DNA of 24,809 nt from an uncultured Roseburia sp. Lineage in GTDB: Bacteria > Bacillota > Clostridia > Lachnospirales > Lachnospiraceae. This document shows, piece by piece, positions 1 to 8,881 of this stretch; positions within the stretch are counted from its first letter, which is position 1; every line of letters begins with the position of its first letter. The translations under genes were made by a program, and so were the position numbers. The notes under the pieces are model-generated. The model was given only the letters and a program-made list of their open reading frames with translations, was not told the origin of the DNA and searched no databases. The DNA lies in NCBI GenBank assembly GCA_910584215.1, contig CAJTYI010000038.1, positions 1 through 24,809 of the forward strand, read 5' to 3'.

Positions 1-75
1 TTCCCGAGTGGCCAAAGGGGACAGACTGTAAATCTGCTGCAAATTGCTTCGGTGGTTCGAATCCACCTCTGCCCA
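1..75 (+). tRNA. tRNA-Tyr (GTA), 5' end cut by window
   Basis: The anticodon loop reads CTGTAAA, giving anticodon GTA for tyrosine. A long variable arm, typical of class II tRNA-Tyr, lies between the anticodon arm and the T arm (GGTTCGAATCC). The first bases of the acceptor stem lie outside the window. The 3' end ...CTGCCCA is not followed by an encoded CCA. It is the first visible gene of a three-tRNA run. Confidence 0.95.
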
Positions 76-117
76 TTATTCTATTTTTATTAAAAAATAG
101 AATAAATAATTTCATAG

Positions 118-191
118 CGCGGGATGGAGCAGTCTGGAAGCTCGTCGGGCTCATAACCCGAAGGTCACAGGTTCAAATCCTGTTCCCGCAA
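118..191 (+). tRNA. Initiator tRNA-fMet (CAT)
   Basis: The anticodon loop is CTCATAA. Two initiator hallmarks are visible: a C1-A72 mismatch at the top of the acceptor stem (C118 opposite A190, with the other six pairs formed) and three consecutive G-C pairs in the anticodon stem (GGG/CCC). The discriminator base is A191 and CCA is not encoded. It sits 42 bp after tRNA-Tyr and 8 bp before tRNA-Phe, so the three are probably co-transcribed. Confidence 0.96.
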
Positions 192-199
192 CTTTTTTT

Positions 200-272
<73 letters not shown>

Positions 273-285
273 TTATTAGTGAAAT

Positions 286-326
286 ACCTTGTGAATACTA
301 TGTTGATGGTGTTTACAAGGTTTTTT
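286..326 (+). terminator. Intrinsic terminator of the tRNA operon
   Basis: ACCTTGTGAA (286-295) pairs with TTTACAAGGT (312-321) over ten pairs with one G-T wobble, followed by a run of six T (321-326). It ends tRNA transcription well before the rpoB promoter, so tRNAs and rpoB look like separate units. Confidence 0.75.
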
Positions 327-474
327 GCATTTTTTATCGCTTACATTGTAGTTATGGTTTAAATATCAATGGTAACCTGTTCACTTCCGAATCATTCTTG
401 AGGGTGCTGAAACAACCAATGTTCCAATGTTGGTAAATAATAAATTTTAGATTCAATTTTTTCCAAAATACCCC

Positions 475-504
475 TTGACAGTGAAAAATAGCTTGTGCTA
501 TCAT
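475..504 (+). promoter_or_regulatory. rpoBC promoter
   Basis: A consensus -35 box TTGACA (475-480) is followed after 18 bp by TATCAT (499-504), one mismatch from TATAAT, with an extended -10 TG at 496-497. Transcription would begin near 511, giving a leader of about 110 nt before rpoB. The rest of 327-622 has no convincing gene; a short open frame starting inside tRNA-Phe is not credible. Confidence 0.8.
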
Positions 505-507
505 ATA

Positions 508-530
508 TGGTGCACTATTGTGGTGCACTA
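508..530 (+). repeat. Direct repeat TGGTGCACTA in the rpoB leader
   Basis: TGGTGCACTA occurs at 508-517 and again at 521-530 with a 3-bp spacer. Each copy contains the palindrome GTGCAC. The pair covers the predicted transcription start of rpoBC, so it could be an operator, a start-site element or an RNA structure. No protein partner is known to me. Confidence 0.6.
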
Positions 531-622
531 GACTTATCGCGTCCTTTTTTTGGAAACATATGTACGGTAGGAGGGCGGGAAAAAGCCTAAATGTTGATTA
601 GAAAACGAGAGGTGAAACGTCA

Positions 623-3600
623 ATGGAGAAAAACAGAATACGTCCGGTGAAAGCTGGCAAAGGCATGCGTATGAGCTACTCGCGACAGAAAGAGGTATTG
701 AGGATGCCAAATCTGATTGAAGTCCAGAAAGACTCCTATCAGTGGTTCTTAAAAGAAGGACTCAAAGAGGCATTGGACGATATCTCTCCGATTGCTGATT
801 ACAGTGGTCATCTGAGTCTGGAGTTCGTTGATTTCACATTATGCGAGCATGATGTAAAATATACGATTCCGGAATGTAAAGAGCGGGATGCAACCTATGC
901 GGCGCCTTTGAAAGTAAAAGTAAGGCTTCATAATAAAGAAACAGACGAGATTAACGAACATGAAATCTTCATGGGTGATCTTCCGTTGATGACTGAGACG
1001 GGTACTTTCGTAATCAACGGTGCAGAGCGAGTAATTGTCAGCCAGCTGGTGCGTTCTCCCGGTATCTATTATGGTATCGCGCATGATAAAGTGGGAAAAC
1101 AGCTGTATTCCTGCACCGTAATTCCAAACCGCGGCGCGTGGTTAGAATATGAGACAGACTCCAATGACGTTTTCTATGTTCGTGTAGATAGAACCAGAAA
1201 AGTGCCGATTACCGTACTGATTCGTGCACTTGGTGTAGGCAGCAACCAGCAGATTGTCGATATGTTTGGTGAGGAACCAAAGATTCTCGCGAGCTTTGGC
1301 AAGGATGTTGCGACCAATTATGAAGAAGGACTTTTAGAATTATATAAAAAGATCAGACCAGGCGAGCCGCTCACCGTCGAGAGTGCGGAGAGCCTGATTA
1401 CTGCGATGTTTTTTGACCCCAGACGGTATGATCTCGCCAAAGTCGGACGCTATAAGTTTAACAAAAAACTGGCACTCAAAAACCGTATCAACGGACAGGT
1501 ACTGGCGGAGGACGTTGTGGACGTTACCACTGGGGAGATCATCGCCGAGAAGGGCACGGAGGTGACCCGTTCGCTGGCTGATGACATTCAAAATGCAGCG
1601 GTTCCCTATGTATGGATACAGGGTGAGACTAGAAATGTCAAGGTGCTGTCCTCCATGATGGTGGATTTGCGCCATTTTGTAGACTGCAATCCAAGAGAGC
1701 TGGGTATTACCGAGTTAGTATATTACCCGATTCTTGCGCAGTTGATGGAAGAATATCCTGACGCCGAGGATTTGAAAGAGGCGATCAAGAAGAATGTTCA
1801 CGATTTGATTCCAAAGCATATTACGAAGGATGATATCTTTGCATCGATCAATTATAACATGCATTTGGAGTACAATATCGGCCATGATGATGATATTGAC
1901 CACCTGGGAAACAGGCGTATCCGTGCGGTTGGCGAGTTATTGCAGAATCAGTACCGCATCGGTCTTTCACGTCTGGAGAGAGTCGTGCGCGAGAGGATGA
2001 CGACGCTTGATCTGGAGAGCATTTCGCCGCAGAGCCTGATCAATATCAAACCGGTGACTGCGGCTGTTAAGGAGTTTTTCGGTTCTTCCCAGCTGTCACA
2101 GTTTATGGATCAGAACAACCCTCTGGGCGAGCTGACGCACAAGAGACGTCTGTCTGCGTTGGGGCCTGGCGGACTTTCCAGGGATCGTGCCGGATTTGAG
2201 GTGCGCGACGTGCACTATTCCCACTACGGAAGAATGTGTCCGATTGAGACGCCTGAGGGACCAAACATCGGTTTGATCAACTCACTGGCGAGTTATGCGA
2301 GAATTAATGAGTATGGCTTTATTGAAGCGCCGTACCGTAAAATTGATAAAACAGACCCCAAGAATCCGCGTGTCACGGATGAGGTGGTCTATATGACTGC
2401 GGATGAGGAAGACAATTACCATGTAGCTCAGGCGAATGAAGCGCTCGATGATGACGGACATTTTGTCCGCAACTCCGTGTCTGGTCGTTACCTTGATGAG
2501 ACGCAGGAATATGAAAAGAGCATGTTCGATTACATGGATGTCTCGCCGAAGATGGTGTTTTCCGTTGCTACGGCGTTGATTCCGTTTTTGCAGAACGATG
2601 ACGCGAACCGTGCGTTGATGGGGTCTAACATGCAGCGTCAGGCAGTGCCGCTGCTTACGACCGAAGCGCCGGTTGTGGGCACAGGTATGGAAACCAAGGC
2701 AGCGGTTGACTCTGGTGTCTGTGTTGTGGCTGCAAAATCCGGTATTGTCGAGAGTGCGGAGTCGGCGCAGATTGTCATCAAGTCCGACGAGGGAACAAGG
2801 GACGTATACAAACTGACAAAGTTTTCCCGAAGCAATCAGTCCAACTGTTATAACCAGCGGCCGATTGTTCTTAAAGGTGACCGTGTCAATGCTGGCGAAG
2901 TGATTGCCGATGGTCCGTCCACTTCCAACGGTGAACTGGCGCTCGGCAAGAATCCGCTGATCGGTTTTATGACATGGGAAGGTTACAATTATGAGGACGC
3001 CGTTTTGCTCAGCGAGCGGCTCGTAGAAAATGACGTCTACACGTCAATTCATATCGAAGAATACGAGGCGGAGGCGCGCGATACCAAGTTAGGGCCGGAG
3101 GAGATTACAAGAGATGTGCCCGGTGTCGGTGACGAGGCGTTAAAAGATCTGGACGAGAGAGGTATCATCCGCATCGGTGCGGAGGTTCGCGCCGGCGATA
3201 TCCTAGTCGGCAAGGTGACACCGAAAGGCGAGACGGAGCTTACGGCAGAGGAGCGTCTGCTGCGCGCCATATTTGGCGAGAAAGCCCGCGAAGTCCGCGA
3301 TACTTCTCTGAAAGTGCCGCACGGCGAGTATGGTATCGTCGTAGACGCTAAGGTGTTTACGAGAGAGAACGGAGACGAGTTGTCGCCGGGTGTCAATCAG
3401 GCAGTCCGTATTTATATTGCACAGAAGAGAAAGATTTCCGTAGGTGATAAGATGGCGGGACGTCACGGAAACAAAGGTGTGGTTTCGCGTGTGCTTCCGG
3501 TGGAAGATATGCCGTTTTTACCCAACGGACGTCCGCTCGACATCGTGTTAAATCCGCTCGGCGTGCCGTCCCGTATGAACATCGGGCAGGTGCTTGAGAT

Positions 3601-4537
3601 TCATTTAAGCCTTGCTGCAAAAGCATTGGGATTTAATATTGAAACGCCGGTATTCGACGGTGCAAAGGAAATAGATATTCAGGATACGTTGGAACTTGCC
3701 AACGATTATGTCAATCTTCCGTTTGACGCGGAGGAGGCAAAGCTGGCCGAGTACGCGGAGTGTAGCGTGACATTTGAAGAGAAATATCAGGATACGCTGT
3801 TGCCGGAGGTTATGAGTTTTCTATCCTCAAACCGCGAGCACAGATCGGTTTGGAAAGGCGTGCCGATCTCACGCGACGGAAAGGTGCAGCTGCGTGACGG
3901 GCGCACCGGAGAGCCGTTTGATTCGCCGGTTACGATTGGCCACATGCACTATCTGAAGCTGCATCATCTGGTAGACGACAAGATTCATGCCCGCTCTACC
4001 GGCCCGTACTCCCTGGTAACACAGCAGCCGCTCGGCGGTAAGGCGCAGTTCGGCGGACAGCGTTTCGGAGAGATGGAGGTTTGGGCGTTAGAGGCATACG
4101 GCGCATCTTACACCTTGCAGGAGATTTTGACGGTCAAGTCCGATGATGTGGTGGGCCGTGTCAAGACTTATGAAGCGATCATAAAGGGAGATAACATCCC
4201 TGAGCCGGGTATCCCCGAGTCCTTTAAGGTGCTGCTAAAAGAGCTTCAGTCGCTTGGTCTGGATGTGAAACTTCTGGATGAAGAGCGCAACGAAGTGGAA
4301 CTGGTGGAGACCAGCGAATACAACAATACGGATTTGAATTCCATCATATCCGGCGATAAAGATTTTGCTTTTGAGGATAATGAATCATTCTCAAGAATGG
4401 GATTTACCAAGCAGGAATTTGATGCAGAGAACGAAGAACTTGTTGATGTGGAAGAGGAGGAGACGGAGGAGGTTGATGCCGATCCTGATTTCTTCGATGA
4501 TATCACGGAGGATGTTCTTGATAATGACGATATGTAA
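623..4537 (+). CDS. rpoB: DNA-directed RNA polymerase subunit beta
   Basis: A 1304-residue beta subunit that forms the catalytic core of RNA polymerase with RpoC. Visible landmarks are the fork/rifampicin region beginning at residue 487 (GSSQLSQFMDQNNPL) with the residues equivalent to E. coli Q513, D516, H526 and S531 all wild type; the block RMCPIETPEGPNIGLINSL; KISVGDKMAGRHGNKGV with its conserved lysines; and the C-terminal GGKAQFGGQRFGEMEVWALE. The rifampicin pocket therefore predicts sensitivity. The protein ends in a long acidic tail rich in Glu and Asp. The start follows GAGAGGTG (607-614) with suitable spacing. It has its own promoter and is followed by rpoC after a 36-bp gap. Confidence 0.99.
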   Translation: MEKNRIRPVKAGKGMRMSYSRQKEVLRMPNLIEVQKDSYQWFLKEGLKEALDDISPIADYSGHLSLEFVDFTLCEHDVKYTIPECKERDATYAAPLKVKVRLHNKETDEINEHEIFMGDLPLMTETGTFVINGAERVIVSQLVRSPGIYYGIAHDKVGKQLYSCTVIPNRGAWLEYETDSNDVFYVRVDRTRKVPITVLIRALGVGSNQQIVDMFGEEPKILASFGKDVATNYEEGLLELYKKIRPGEPLTVESAESLITAMFFDPRRYDLAKVGRYKFNKKLALKNRINGQVLAEDVVDVTTGEIIAEKGTEVTRSLADDIQNAAVPYVWIQGETRNVKVLSSMMVDLRHFVDCNPRELGITELVYYPILAQLMEEYPDAEDLKEAIKKNVHDLIPKHITKDDIFASINYNMHLEYNIGHDDDIDHLGNRRIRAVGELLQNQYRIGLSRLERVVRERMTTLDLESISPQSLINIKPVTAAVKEFFGSSQLSQFMDQNNPLGELTHKRRLSALGPGGLSRDRAGFEVRDVHYSHYGRMCPIETPEGPNIGLINSLASYARINEYGFIEAPYRKIDKTDPKNPRVTDEVVYMTADEEDNYHVAQANEALDDDGHFVRNSVSGRYLDETQEYEKSMFDYMDVSPKMVFSVATALIPFLQNDDANRALMGSNMQRQAVPLLTTEAPVVGTGMETKAAVDSGVCVVAAKSGIVESAESAQIVIKSDEGTRDVYKLTKFSRSNQSNCYNQRPIVLKGDRVNAGEVIADGPSTSNGELALGKNPLIGFMTWEGYNYEDAVLLSERLVENDVYTSIHIEEYEAEARDTKLGPEEITRDVPGVGDEALKDLDERGIIRIGAEVRAGDILVGKVTPKGETELTAEERLLRAIFGEKAREVRDTSLKVPHGEYGIVVDAKVFTRENGDELSPGVNQAVRIYIAQKRKISVGDKMAGRHGNKGVVSRVLPVEDMPFLPNGRPLDIVLNPLGVPSRMNIGQVLEIHLSLAAKALGFNIETPVFDGAKEIDIQDTLELANDYVNLPFDAEEAKLAEYAECSVTFEEKYQDTLLPEVMSFLSSNREHRSVWKGVPISRDGKVQLRDGRTGEPFDSPVTIGHMHYLKLHHLVDDKIHARSTGPYSLVTQQPLGGKAQFGGQRFGEMEVWALEAYGASYTLQEILTVKSDDVVGRVKTYEAIIKGDNIPEPGIPESFKVLLKELQSLGLDVKLLDEERNEVELVETSEYNNTDLNSIISGDKDFAFEDNESFSRMGFTKQEFDAENEELVDVEEEETEEVDADPDFFDDITEDVLDNDDM

Positions 4538-4573
4538 GGTAGCGATCAACAAGGTTGGAAGGGAGTGTCACAA

Positions 4574-7500
4574 ATGCCAGAAATAACCAGCAAAGAGGCA
4601 GTACAGTCTATCTCATTTGATGCCATCAAAATTGGTTTGGCGTCGCCCGAAAAAATCCGCGAGTGGTCCAGAGGCGAGGTAAAGAAGCCGGAGACGATCA
4701 ACTACAGAACATTGAAGCCGGAAAAGGACGGCCTGTTCTGTGAGAAGATTTTTGGGCCGAGCAAGGACTGGGAGTGTCATTGTGGTAAATATAAAAAGAT
4801 TCGTTATAAGGGCGTTGTCTGTGACCGCTGTGGAGTAGAGATTACAAAGTCTGCGGTCCGCAGGGAGCGCATGGGCCATATTGAGCTGGCGGCCCCGGTA
4901 TCCCATATTTGGTATTTTAAGGGAATCCCGTCCCGCATGGGATTGATTCTCGATTTGTCGCCGCGTGTACTGGAGAAAGTATTGTATTTTGCTTCTTATA
5001 TCGTACTGGATGGTGGTAACACTGCGTTGCAGTACAAACAAGTGCTTTCCGAGGCCGAATATCAGGAGGCGAGAGAGCAGTACGGAAGCCAGTTCCGTGT
5101 GGGAATGGGCGCTGAGGCGATTCAGGAACTGTTACAGGCCATTGATTTGGAGAAAGATTCCACATCGCTTAAGGCGGAGCTTGAAGATGCCACCGGCCAG
5201 AAGCGTGCGAGAATCATCAAACGTCTCGAGGTGGTGGAGGCGTTTCGCGAATCCGGCAATAAGCCGGAGTGGATGATTATGACGGTCGTTCCGGTGATAC
5301 CGCCGGATATCCGCCCGATGGTGCAGCTTGACGGTGGGCGTTTCGCCACATCCGATTTAAATGATCTGTACCGCCGCATCATCAACCGCAACAATCGTCT
5401 CAGAAGACTTTTGGAGCTGGGTGCGCCCGATATTATCGTGCGCAACGAGAAACGCATGTTGCAGGAGGCGGTTGATGCCTTGATAGATAACGGGCGCAGG
5501 GGCAGACCCGTCACCGGGCCAGGAAACAGGGCGTTAAAGTCGCTTTCTGATATGTTGAAAGGTAAGTCCGGGCGTTTCCGTCAGAACCTGCTCGGCAAAC
5601 GTGTTGACTATTCGGGGCGTTCCGTAATCTGCGTGGAGCCCAAGTTAAAGATTTTCCAGTGCGGTCTGCCAAAGGAGATGGCGATCGAGCTGTTTAAGCC
5701 GTTTGTGATGAAAGAACTGGTCGCCAACGGCACTGCCCACAATATCAAGAGTGCGAAAAAGATGGTGGAGCGTTTGCAGACCGAAGTGTGGGATGTTTTG
5801 GAGGATGTCATCAAGGAGCATCCGGTGATGTTAAACCGCGCTCCCACACTGCATCGACTCGGCATCCAGGCGTTTGAGCCGATTCTCGTAGAGGGTAAGG
5901 CGATCAAGCTGCATCCGTTGGTATGTACTGCGTTCAATGCCGACTTTGACGGTGACCAGATGGCAGTGCATCTTCCGCTTTCCGTGGAAGCGCAGGCGGA
6001 GTGCCGTTTTATGCTGCTCTCCCCCAACAACCTGTTAAAGCCGTCAGACGGCGGTCTTGTGGCGGTTCCGTCTCAGGATATGGTGCTTGGCATCTATTAT
6101 CTGACACAGGAGAGACCGGGGGCAAAGGGCGAGGGCAAGTATTTTAAGAATGTAAACGAGGCTATTTTGGCGTATGAAAACGGCGTGGTGACGCTTCATT
6201 CGCGCATTAAGGTTCATGTCACCAAGACCCTGGCCGATGGAACGGTCATCGGCGGCAACGTGGAGTCTACGCTCGGCCGATTCATTTTTAACGAGATTAT
6301 ACCGCAGGATTTGGGCTTTGTGGACCGTTCGGTTCCGGGCAATGAGCTGAAGCTGGAAATTGATTTTTTGGTCGCAAAGAAGCAGAATAAACAGATTCTG
6401 GAGAAAGTCATCAATATACACGGGGCAACCAAGACGGCAGAGGTGCTTGACGCTGTAAAAGCGATGGGTTACAAATATTCGACCCGCGCAGCTATGACAG
6501 TATCTATTTCTGATATGACCGTTCCGCCGCAGAAGCCGGAGATGATCAAGCAGGCTCAGGACACGGTAGATCGGATTGCAAAGCAGTACAAACGTGGATT
6601 GATCACCGAGGAAGAGCGATACAAAGAAGTTGTCGAGACATGGAAAGAGACCGATGATGAGCTGACGCATGCGCTGCTGTCCGGTTTGGATAAGTATAAT
6701 AATATTTTCATGATGGCCGATTCCGGAGCCCGTGGTTCCGATAAGCAGATCAAGCAGCTTGCCGGCATGCGAGGCCTGATGGCTGATACGACAGGACGGA
6801 CCATTGAGCTGCCGATCAAGTCTAATTTCCGTGAAGGTCTTGACGTATTGGAATATTTCATGTCCGCGCACGGAGCGAGAAAAGGTCTTTCCGATACCGC
6901 GCTCCGTACAGCGGATTCCGGTTACCTGACCAGACGTCTGGTGGATATTTCCCAGCACATGATCGTGCGCGAGTCCGACTGCTGCGAGGGAACCGGCAGA
7001 GAGCTTCCGGGCATGTGGGTGACCGCATTTATGGACGGAAAAGAGGAGATCGAAAGTTTGCAGGAGCGCATTACGGGAAGATTCTCCTGCAATACCATCT
7101 GCGACGCCAACGGCAACGTGCTGGTGGAGGCGAATCATATGATTACGCCGAAGCGCGCGGCGCTCGTCATGAGCAAGGGCGTGGACGAGAACGGAGAGCC
7201 GATCACCAAAGTAAAGATTCGTACCGTGTTATCTTGCCGTTCCCATATGGGAGTGTGCGCTAAATGTTATGGCGCCAATATGGCGACTGGTCAGGCGGTA
7301 CAGGTTGGAGAGGCAATCGGTATTATTGCGGCTCAGTCGATCGGTGAACCGGGTACACAGCTTACCATGCGTACGTTCCACACCGGAGGTGTGGCCGGAA
7401 ACGATATCACACAGGGTCTTCCCCGTGTCGAGGAGATTTTTGAGGCGAGAAAACCCAAAGGTCTTGCGATTATTACGGAGTTCGGCGGTGTTGCGACGCT

Positions 7501-8374
7501 CAAAGATAACAAGAAAAAGCGCGAGATTATTGTCACCAACAGCGAGACGGGCGAGACGAAGGCGTATCTGATTCCCTACGGTTCCCGTATCAAGGTGATG
7601 GACGGGGCTGTGTTGGAAGCGGGAGATGAGCTGACGGAAGGTTCCGTCAACCCGCATGATATTTTAAAGATCAAAGGAGTGCGCGCCGTGCAGGATTATA
7701 TGCTGCGCGAGGTACAGCGCGTATACCGTTTGCAGGGTGTGGAGATCAACGACAAGCATATTGAAGTGATCGTGCGCCAGATGCTGCAGAAAGTCCGGGT
7801 AGAGAACAACGGTGATTCTGACCTGCTTCCGGGTACAATGGTGGATGCGCTTGATTTTGAGGATACCAATGAGAGAATCCGGGAGACGGGCGGAGAGGAA
7901 GCAGAAGGAACGCAGATTCTGCTTGGTATCACCAAGGCTTCATTGGCGACAAATTCGTTCCTGTCGGCCGCATCTTTCCAGGAGACGACCAAGGTTCTCA
8001 CCGAGGCTGCGATCAAAGGCAAAGTAGACCCGCTGATCGGTATGAAAGAGAATGTTATTATCGGTAAACTGATTCCGGCAGGTACCGGTATGAAACGTTA
8101 CCGTGATATCAAACTGGACAGCGAGCTCAGACAGGAAGTCCAGATCAATGACATGGATATCGACGGATATGATGAGGATGCAGAAGGTTTAGATATGTCA
8201 GCGCTGCTCGATGCGGAAGAGGATGATATTTTTGCATCAGATGAAGCGTATGAGGACGAAACATTTGAAGAGGAGTCTTTTGACGAAGAATCTTTTGAGG
8301 AAGAGACCTTTGAGGAAGAAGATTTTGGCGAGGGGGCTTTTGATGACGCTGACTTTACCGATGAAAGGCAGTAG
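4574..8374 (+). CDS. rpoC: DNA-directed RNA polymerase subunit beta'
   Basis: A beta' subunit of 1266 residues carrying the polymerase active site. The N-terminal zinc-binding segment (CHCGKYKKIRYKGVVCDRCG) is intact. The catalytic NADFDGDQMAVH motif lies at about residues 455-466, and its three aspartates hold the magnesium. A second zinc site is formed by the cysteines in SDCCEGTG and CRSHMGVCAKC. The trigger loop region (QSIGEPGTQLTMRTFHTGG) is canonical. The C-terminus is a repetitive acidic tail with EEESF-like units. I chose ATG 4574 because GGAG at 4562-4565 sits 8 nt upstream; the upstream in-frame GTG at 4565 overlaps that site and would add only three residues. Confidence 0.98.
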   Translation: MPEITSKEAVQSISFDAIKIGLASPEKIREWSRGEVKKPETINYRTLKPEKDGLFCEKIFGPSKDWECHCGKYKKIRYKGVVCDRCGVEITKSAVRRERMGHIELAAPVSHIWYFKGIPSRMGLILDLSPRVLEKVLYFASYIVLDGGNTALQYKQVLSEAEYQEAREQYGSQFRVGMGAEAIQELLQAIDLEKDSTSLKAELEDATGQKRARIIKRLEVVEAFRESGNKPEWMIMTVVPVIPPDIRPMVQLDGGRFATSDLNDLYRRIINRNNRLRRLLELGAPDIIVRNEKRMLQEAVDALIDNGRRGRPVTGPGNRALKSLSDMLKGKSGRFRQNLLGKRVDYSGRSVICVEPKLKIFQCGLPKEMAIELFKPFVMKELVANGTAHNIKSAKKMVERLQTEVWDVLEDVIKEHPVMLNRAPTLHRLGIQAFEPILVEGKAIKLHPLVCTAFNADFDGDQMAVHLPLSVEAQAECRFMLLSPNNLLKPSDGGLVAVPSQDMVLGIYYLTQERPGAKGEGKYFKNVNEAILAYENGVVTLHSRIKVHVTKTLADGTVIGGNVESTLGRFIFNEIIPQDLGFVDRSVPGNELKLEIDFLVAKKQNKQILEKVINIHGATKTAEVLDAVKAMGYKYSTRAAMTVSISDMTVPPQKPEMIKQAQDTVDRIAKQYKRGLITEEERYKEVVETWKETDDELTHALLSGLDKYNNIFMMADSGARGSDKQIKQLAGMRGLMADTTGRTIELPIKSNFREGLDVLEYFMSAHGARKGLSDTALRTADSGYLTRRLVDISQHMIVRESDCCEGTGRELPGMWVTAFMDGKEEIESLQERITGRFSCNTICDANGNVLVEANHMITPKRAALVMSKGVDENGEPITKVKIRTVLSCRSHMGVCAKCYGANMATGQAVQVGEAIGIIAAQSIGEPGTQLTMRTFHTGGVAGNDITQGLPRVEEIFEARKPKGLAIITEFGGVATLKDNKKKREIIVTNSETGETKAYLIPYGSRIKVMDGAVLEAGDELTEGSVNPHDILKIKGVRAVQDYMLREVQRVYRLQGVEINDKHIEVIVRQMLQKVRVENNGDSDLLPGTMVDALDFEDTNERIRETGGEEAEGTQILLGITKASLATNSFLSAASFQETTKVLTEAAIKGKVDPLIGMKENVIIGKLIPAGTGMKRYRDIKLDSELRQEVQINDMDIDGYDEDAEGLDMSALLDAEEDDIFASDEAYEDETFEEESFDEESFEEETFEEEDFGEGAFDDADFTDERQ

Positions 8375-8412
8375 AGTGGGATATTCTTTGCATAGTGTAT
8401 AAATTTTTTGAA

Positions 8413-8441
8413 GGGGGCTGTCGCATTAAGCGACAGCCCCC
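8413..8441 (+). terminator. Strong GC-rich hairpin after rpoC
   Basis: GGGGGCTGTCGC (8413-8424) and GCGACAGCCCCC (8430-8441) form a perfect 12-bp stem with the 5-nt loop ATTAA. No T run follows, so it may act as an RNA 3'-end stabiliser, a pause site or an intergenic repeat rather than a classical terminator. It starts 38 bp after the rpoC stop. Confidence 0.55.
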
Positions 8442-8481
8442 GATCAGTCATGATGCTACGGGTTTGCTGTGCGACTTTTTA

Positions 8482-8506
8482 CTGCCGCACGGCAGGCCAT
8501 TTTTTA
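8482..8506 (+). terminator. Second hairpin with T run after rpoC
   Basis: CTGCC (8482-8486) pairs with GGCAG (8491-8495) around the loop GCAC, followed after four bases by seven T (8500-8506). The stem is short, so this would be a weak intrinsic terminator, second in a series of hairpins in the rpoC 3' region. Confidence 0.45.
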
Positions 8507-8564
8507 CTTTATAGGAAATTGCGTCGTCAGACGCATCAATTCTCAAGTTGCGGAGCAACTTGCA

Positions 8565-8590
8565 AAGAATCGCGGAGTGATTCTTTTTTA
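8565..8590 (+). terminator. Intrinsic terminator closing the rpoBC unit
   Basis: AAGAATCGC (8565-8573) pairs with GTGATTCTT (8577-8585) around a GGA triloop, with one G-T wobble, and leads directly into a T run (8584-8589). This is the best forward-strand terminator in the rpoC 3' region. It touches the stop codon of the converging DUF6440-like gene, so the two transcripts meet here. Confidence 0.75.
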
Positions 8591-8767
8591 TTTGATTGGA
8601 GTGACAATGGGCTTGCCCTCTTGATCAATCAAAACAGTCAGTCCAGTGCCCGTTCTAAGATCATGGGAACCTAACAGATAATTTACGCCAGTTTCTGTAT
8701 CAACGATGATCTTTGCCACATTAACGAGGCCCTGGGAGTAGACTTCCACAAAACGTTCTTTTGCCAT
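8588..8767 (-). CDS. Small DUF6440-like protein
   Basis: A 59-residue protein beginning MAKERFVEVYSQG and ending GKPIVTPIK. Read from the reverse strand it has an ideal ribosome binding site, AAGGAGGTGAG (8771-8781 in window coordinates), three bases before the ATG. The pattern VDxETGVNYL followed by GLTVLIDQEGKPIV matches what I recall of the DUF6440 family, short proteins of unknown function common in Clostridia; I could not confirm this by search. No membrane segment or signal peptide is visible. It lies downstream of an AgrC/LytTR pair on the same strand, and its promoter region carries a LytTR-like direct repeat, so it may be a regulated output of that system. Confidence 0.85.
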   Translation of the reverse strand: MAKERFVEVYSQGLVNVAKIIVDTETGVNYLLGSHDLRTGTGLTVLIDQEGKPIVTPIK

Positions 8768-8811
8768 ATGCTCACCTCCTTCTCTATTCTGTCGTTTGCC
8801 ATTGCAAACAT

Positions 8812-8840
8812 ACCATAGAAACGAGGCTTTGTGGTTTAAA
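8812..8840 (-). promoter_or_regulatory. Putative promoter of the DUF6440-like gene
   Basis: On the reverse strand, TATGGT (8817 to 8812) lies 17 bp downstream of TTTAAA (8840 to 8835). The -35 is poor, as expected for an activator-dependent promoter, and its upstream half overlaps one of the AAATTTCCT repeats. Confidence 0.45.
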
Positions 8841-8867
8841 TTTCCTGGATGAACAGAAAAATTTCCT
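8838..8867 (-). promoter_or_regulatory. Candidate LytTR operator: two 9-bp direct repeats, 21-bp period
   Basis: AAATTTCCT occurs at 8838-8846 and 8859-8867, separated by exactly 12 bp. Known LytTR regulators such as AgrA and ComE bind 9-bp direct repeats with 12-13 bp spacers, two helical turns apart. Each copy agrees with the general AgrA-type consensus at 7 of 9 positions by my hand alignment. The pair sits next to the -35 region of the DUF6440-like gene and just downstream of the LytTR regulator gene. Confidence 0.5.
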
Positions 8868-8881
8868 AAATGGAAGAGAGC

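Noticed and set aside
6044..7138. 364-codon reverse-strand open frame inside rpoC
   Set aside because: It lies entirely antisense to strongly conserved rpoC sequence, and its protein has no recognisable domain; long antisense frames are common in GC-balanced conserved genes.
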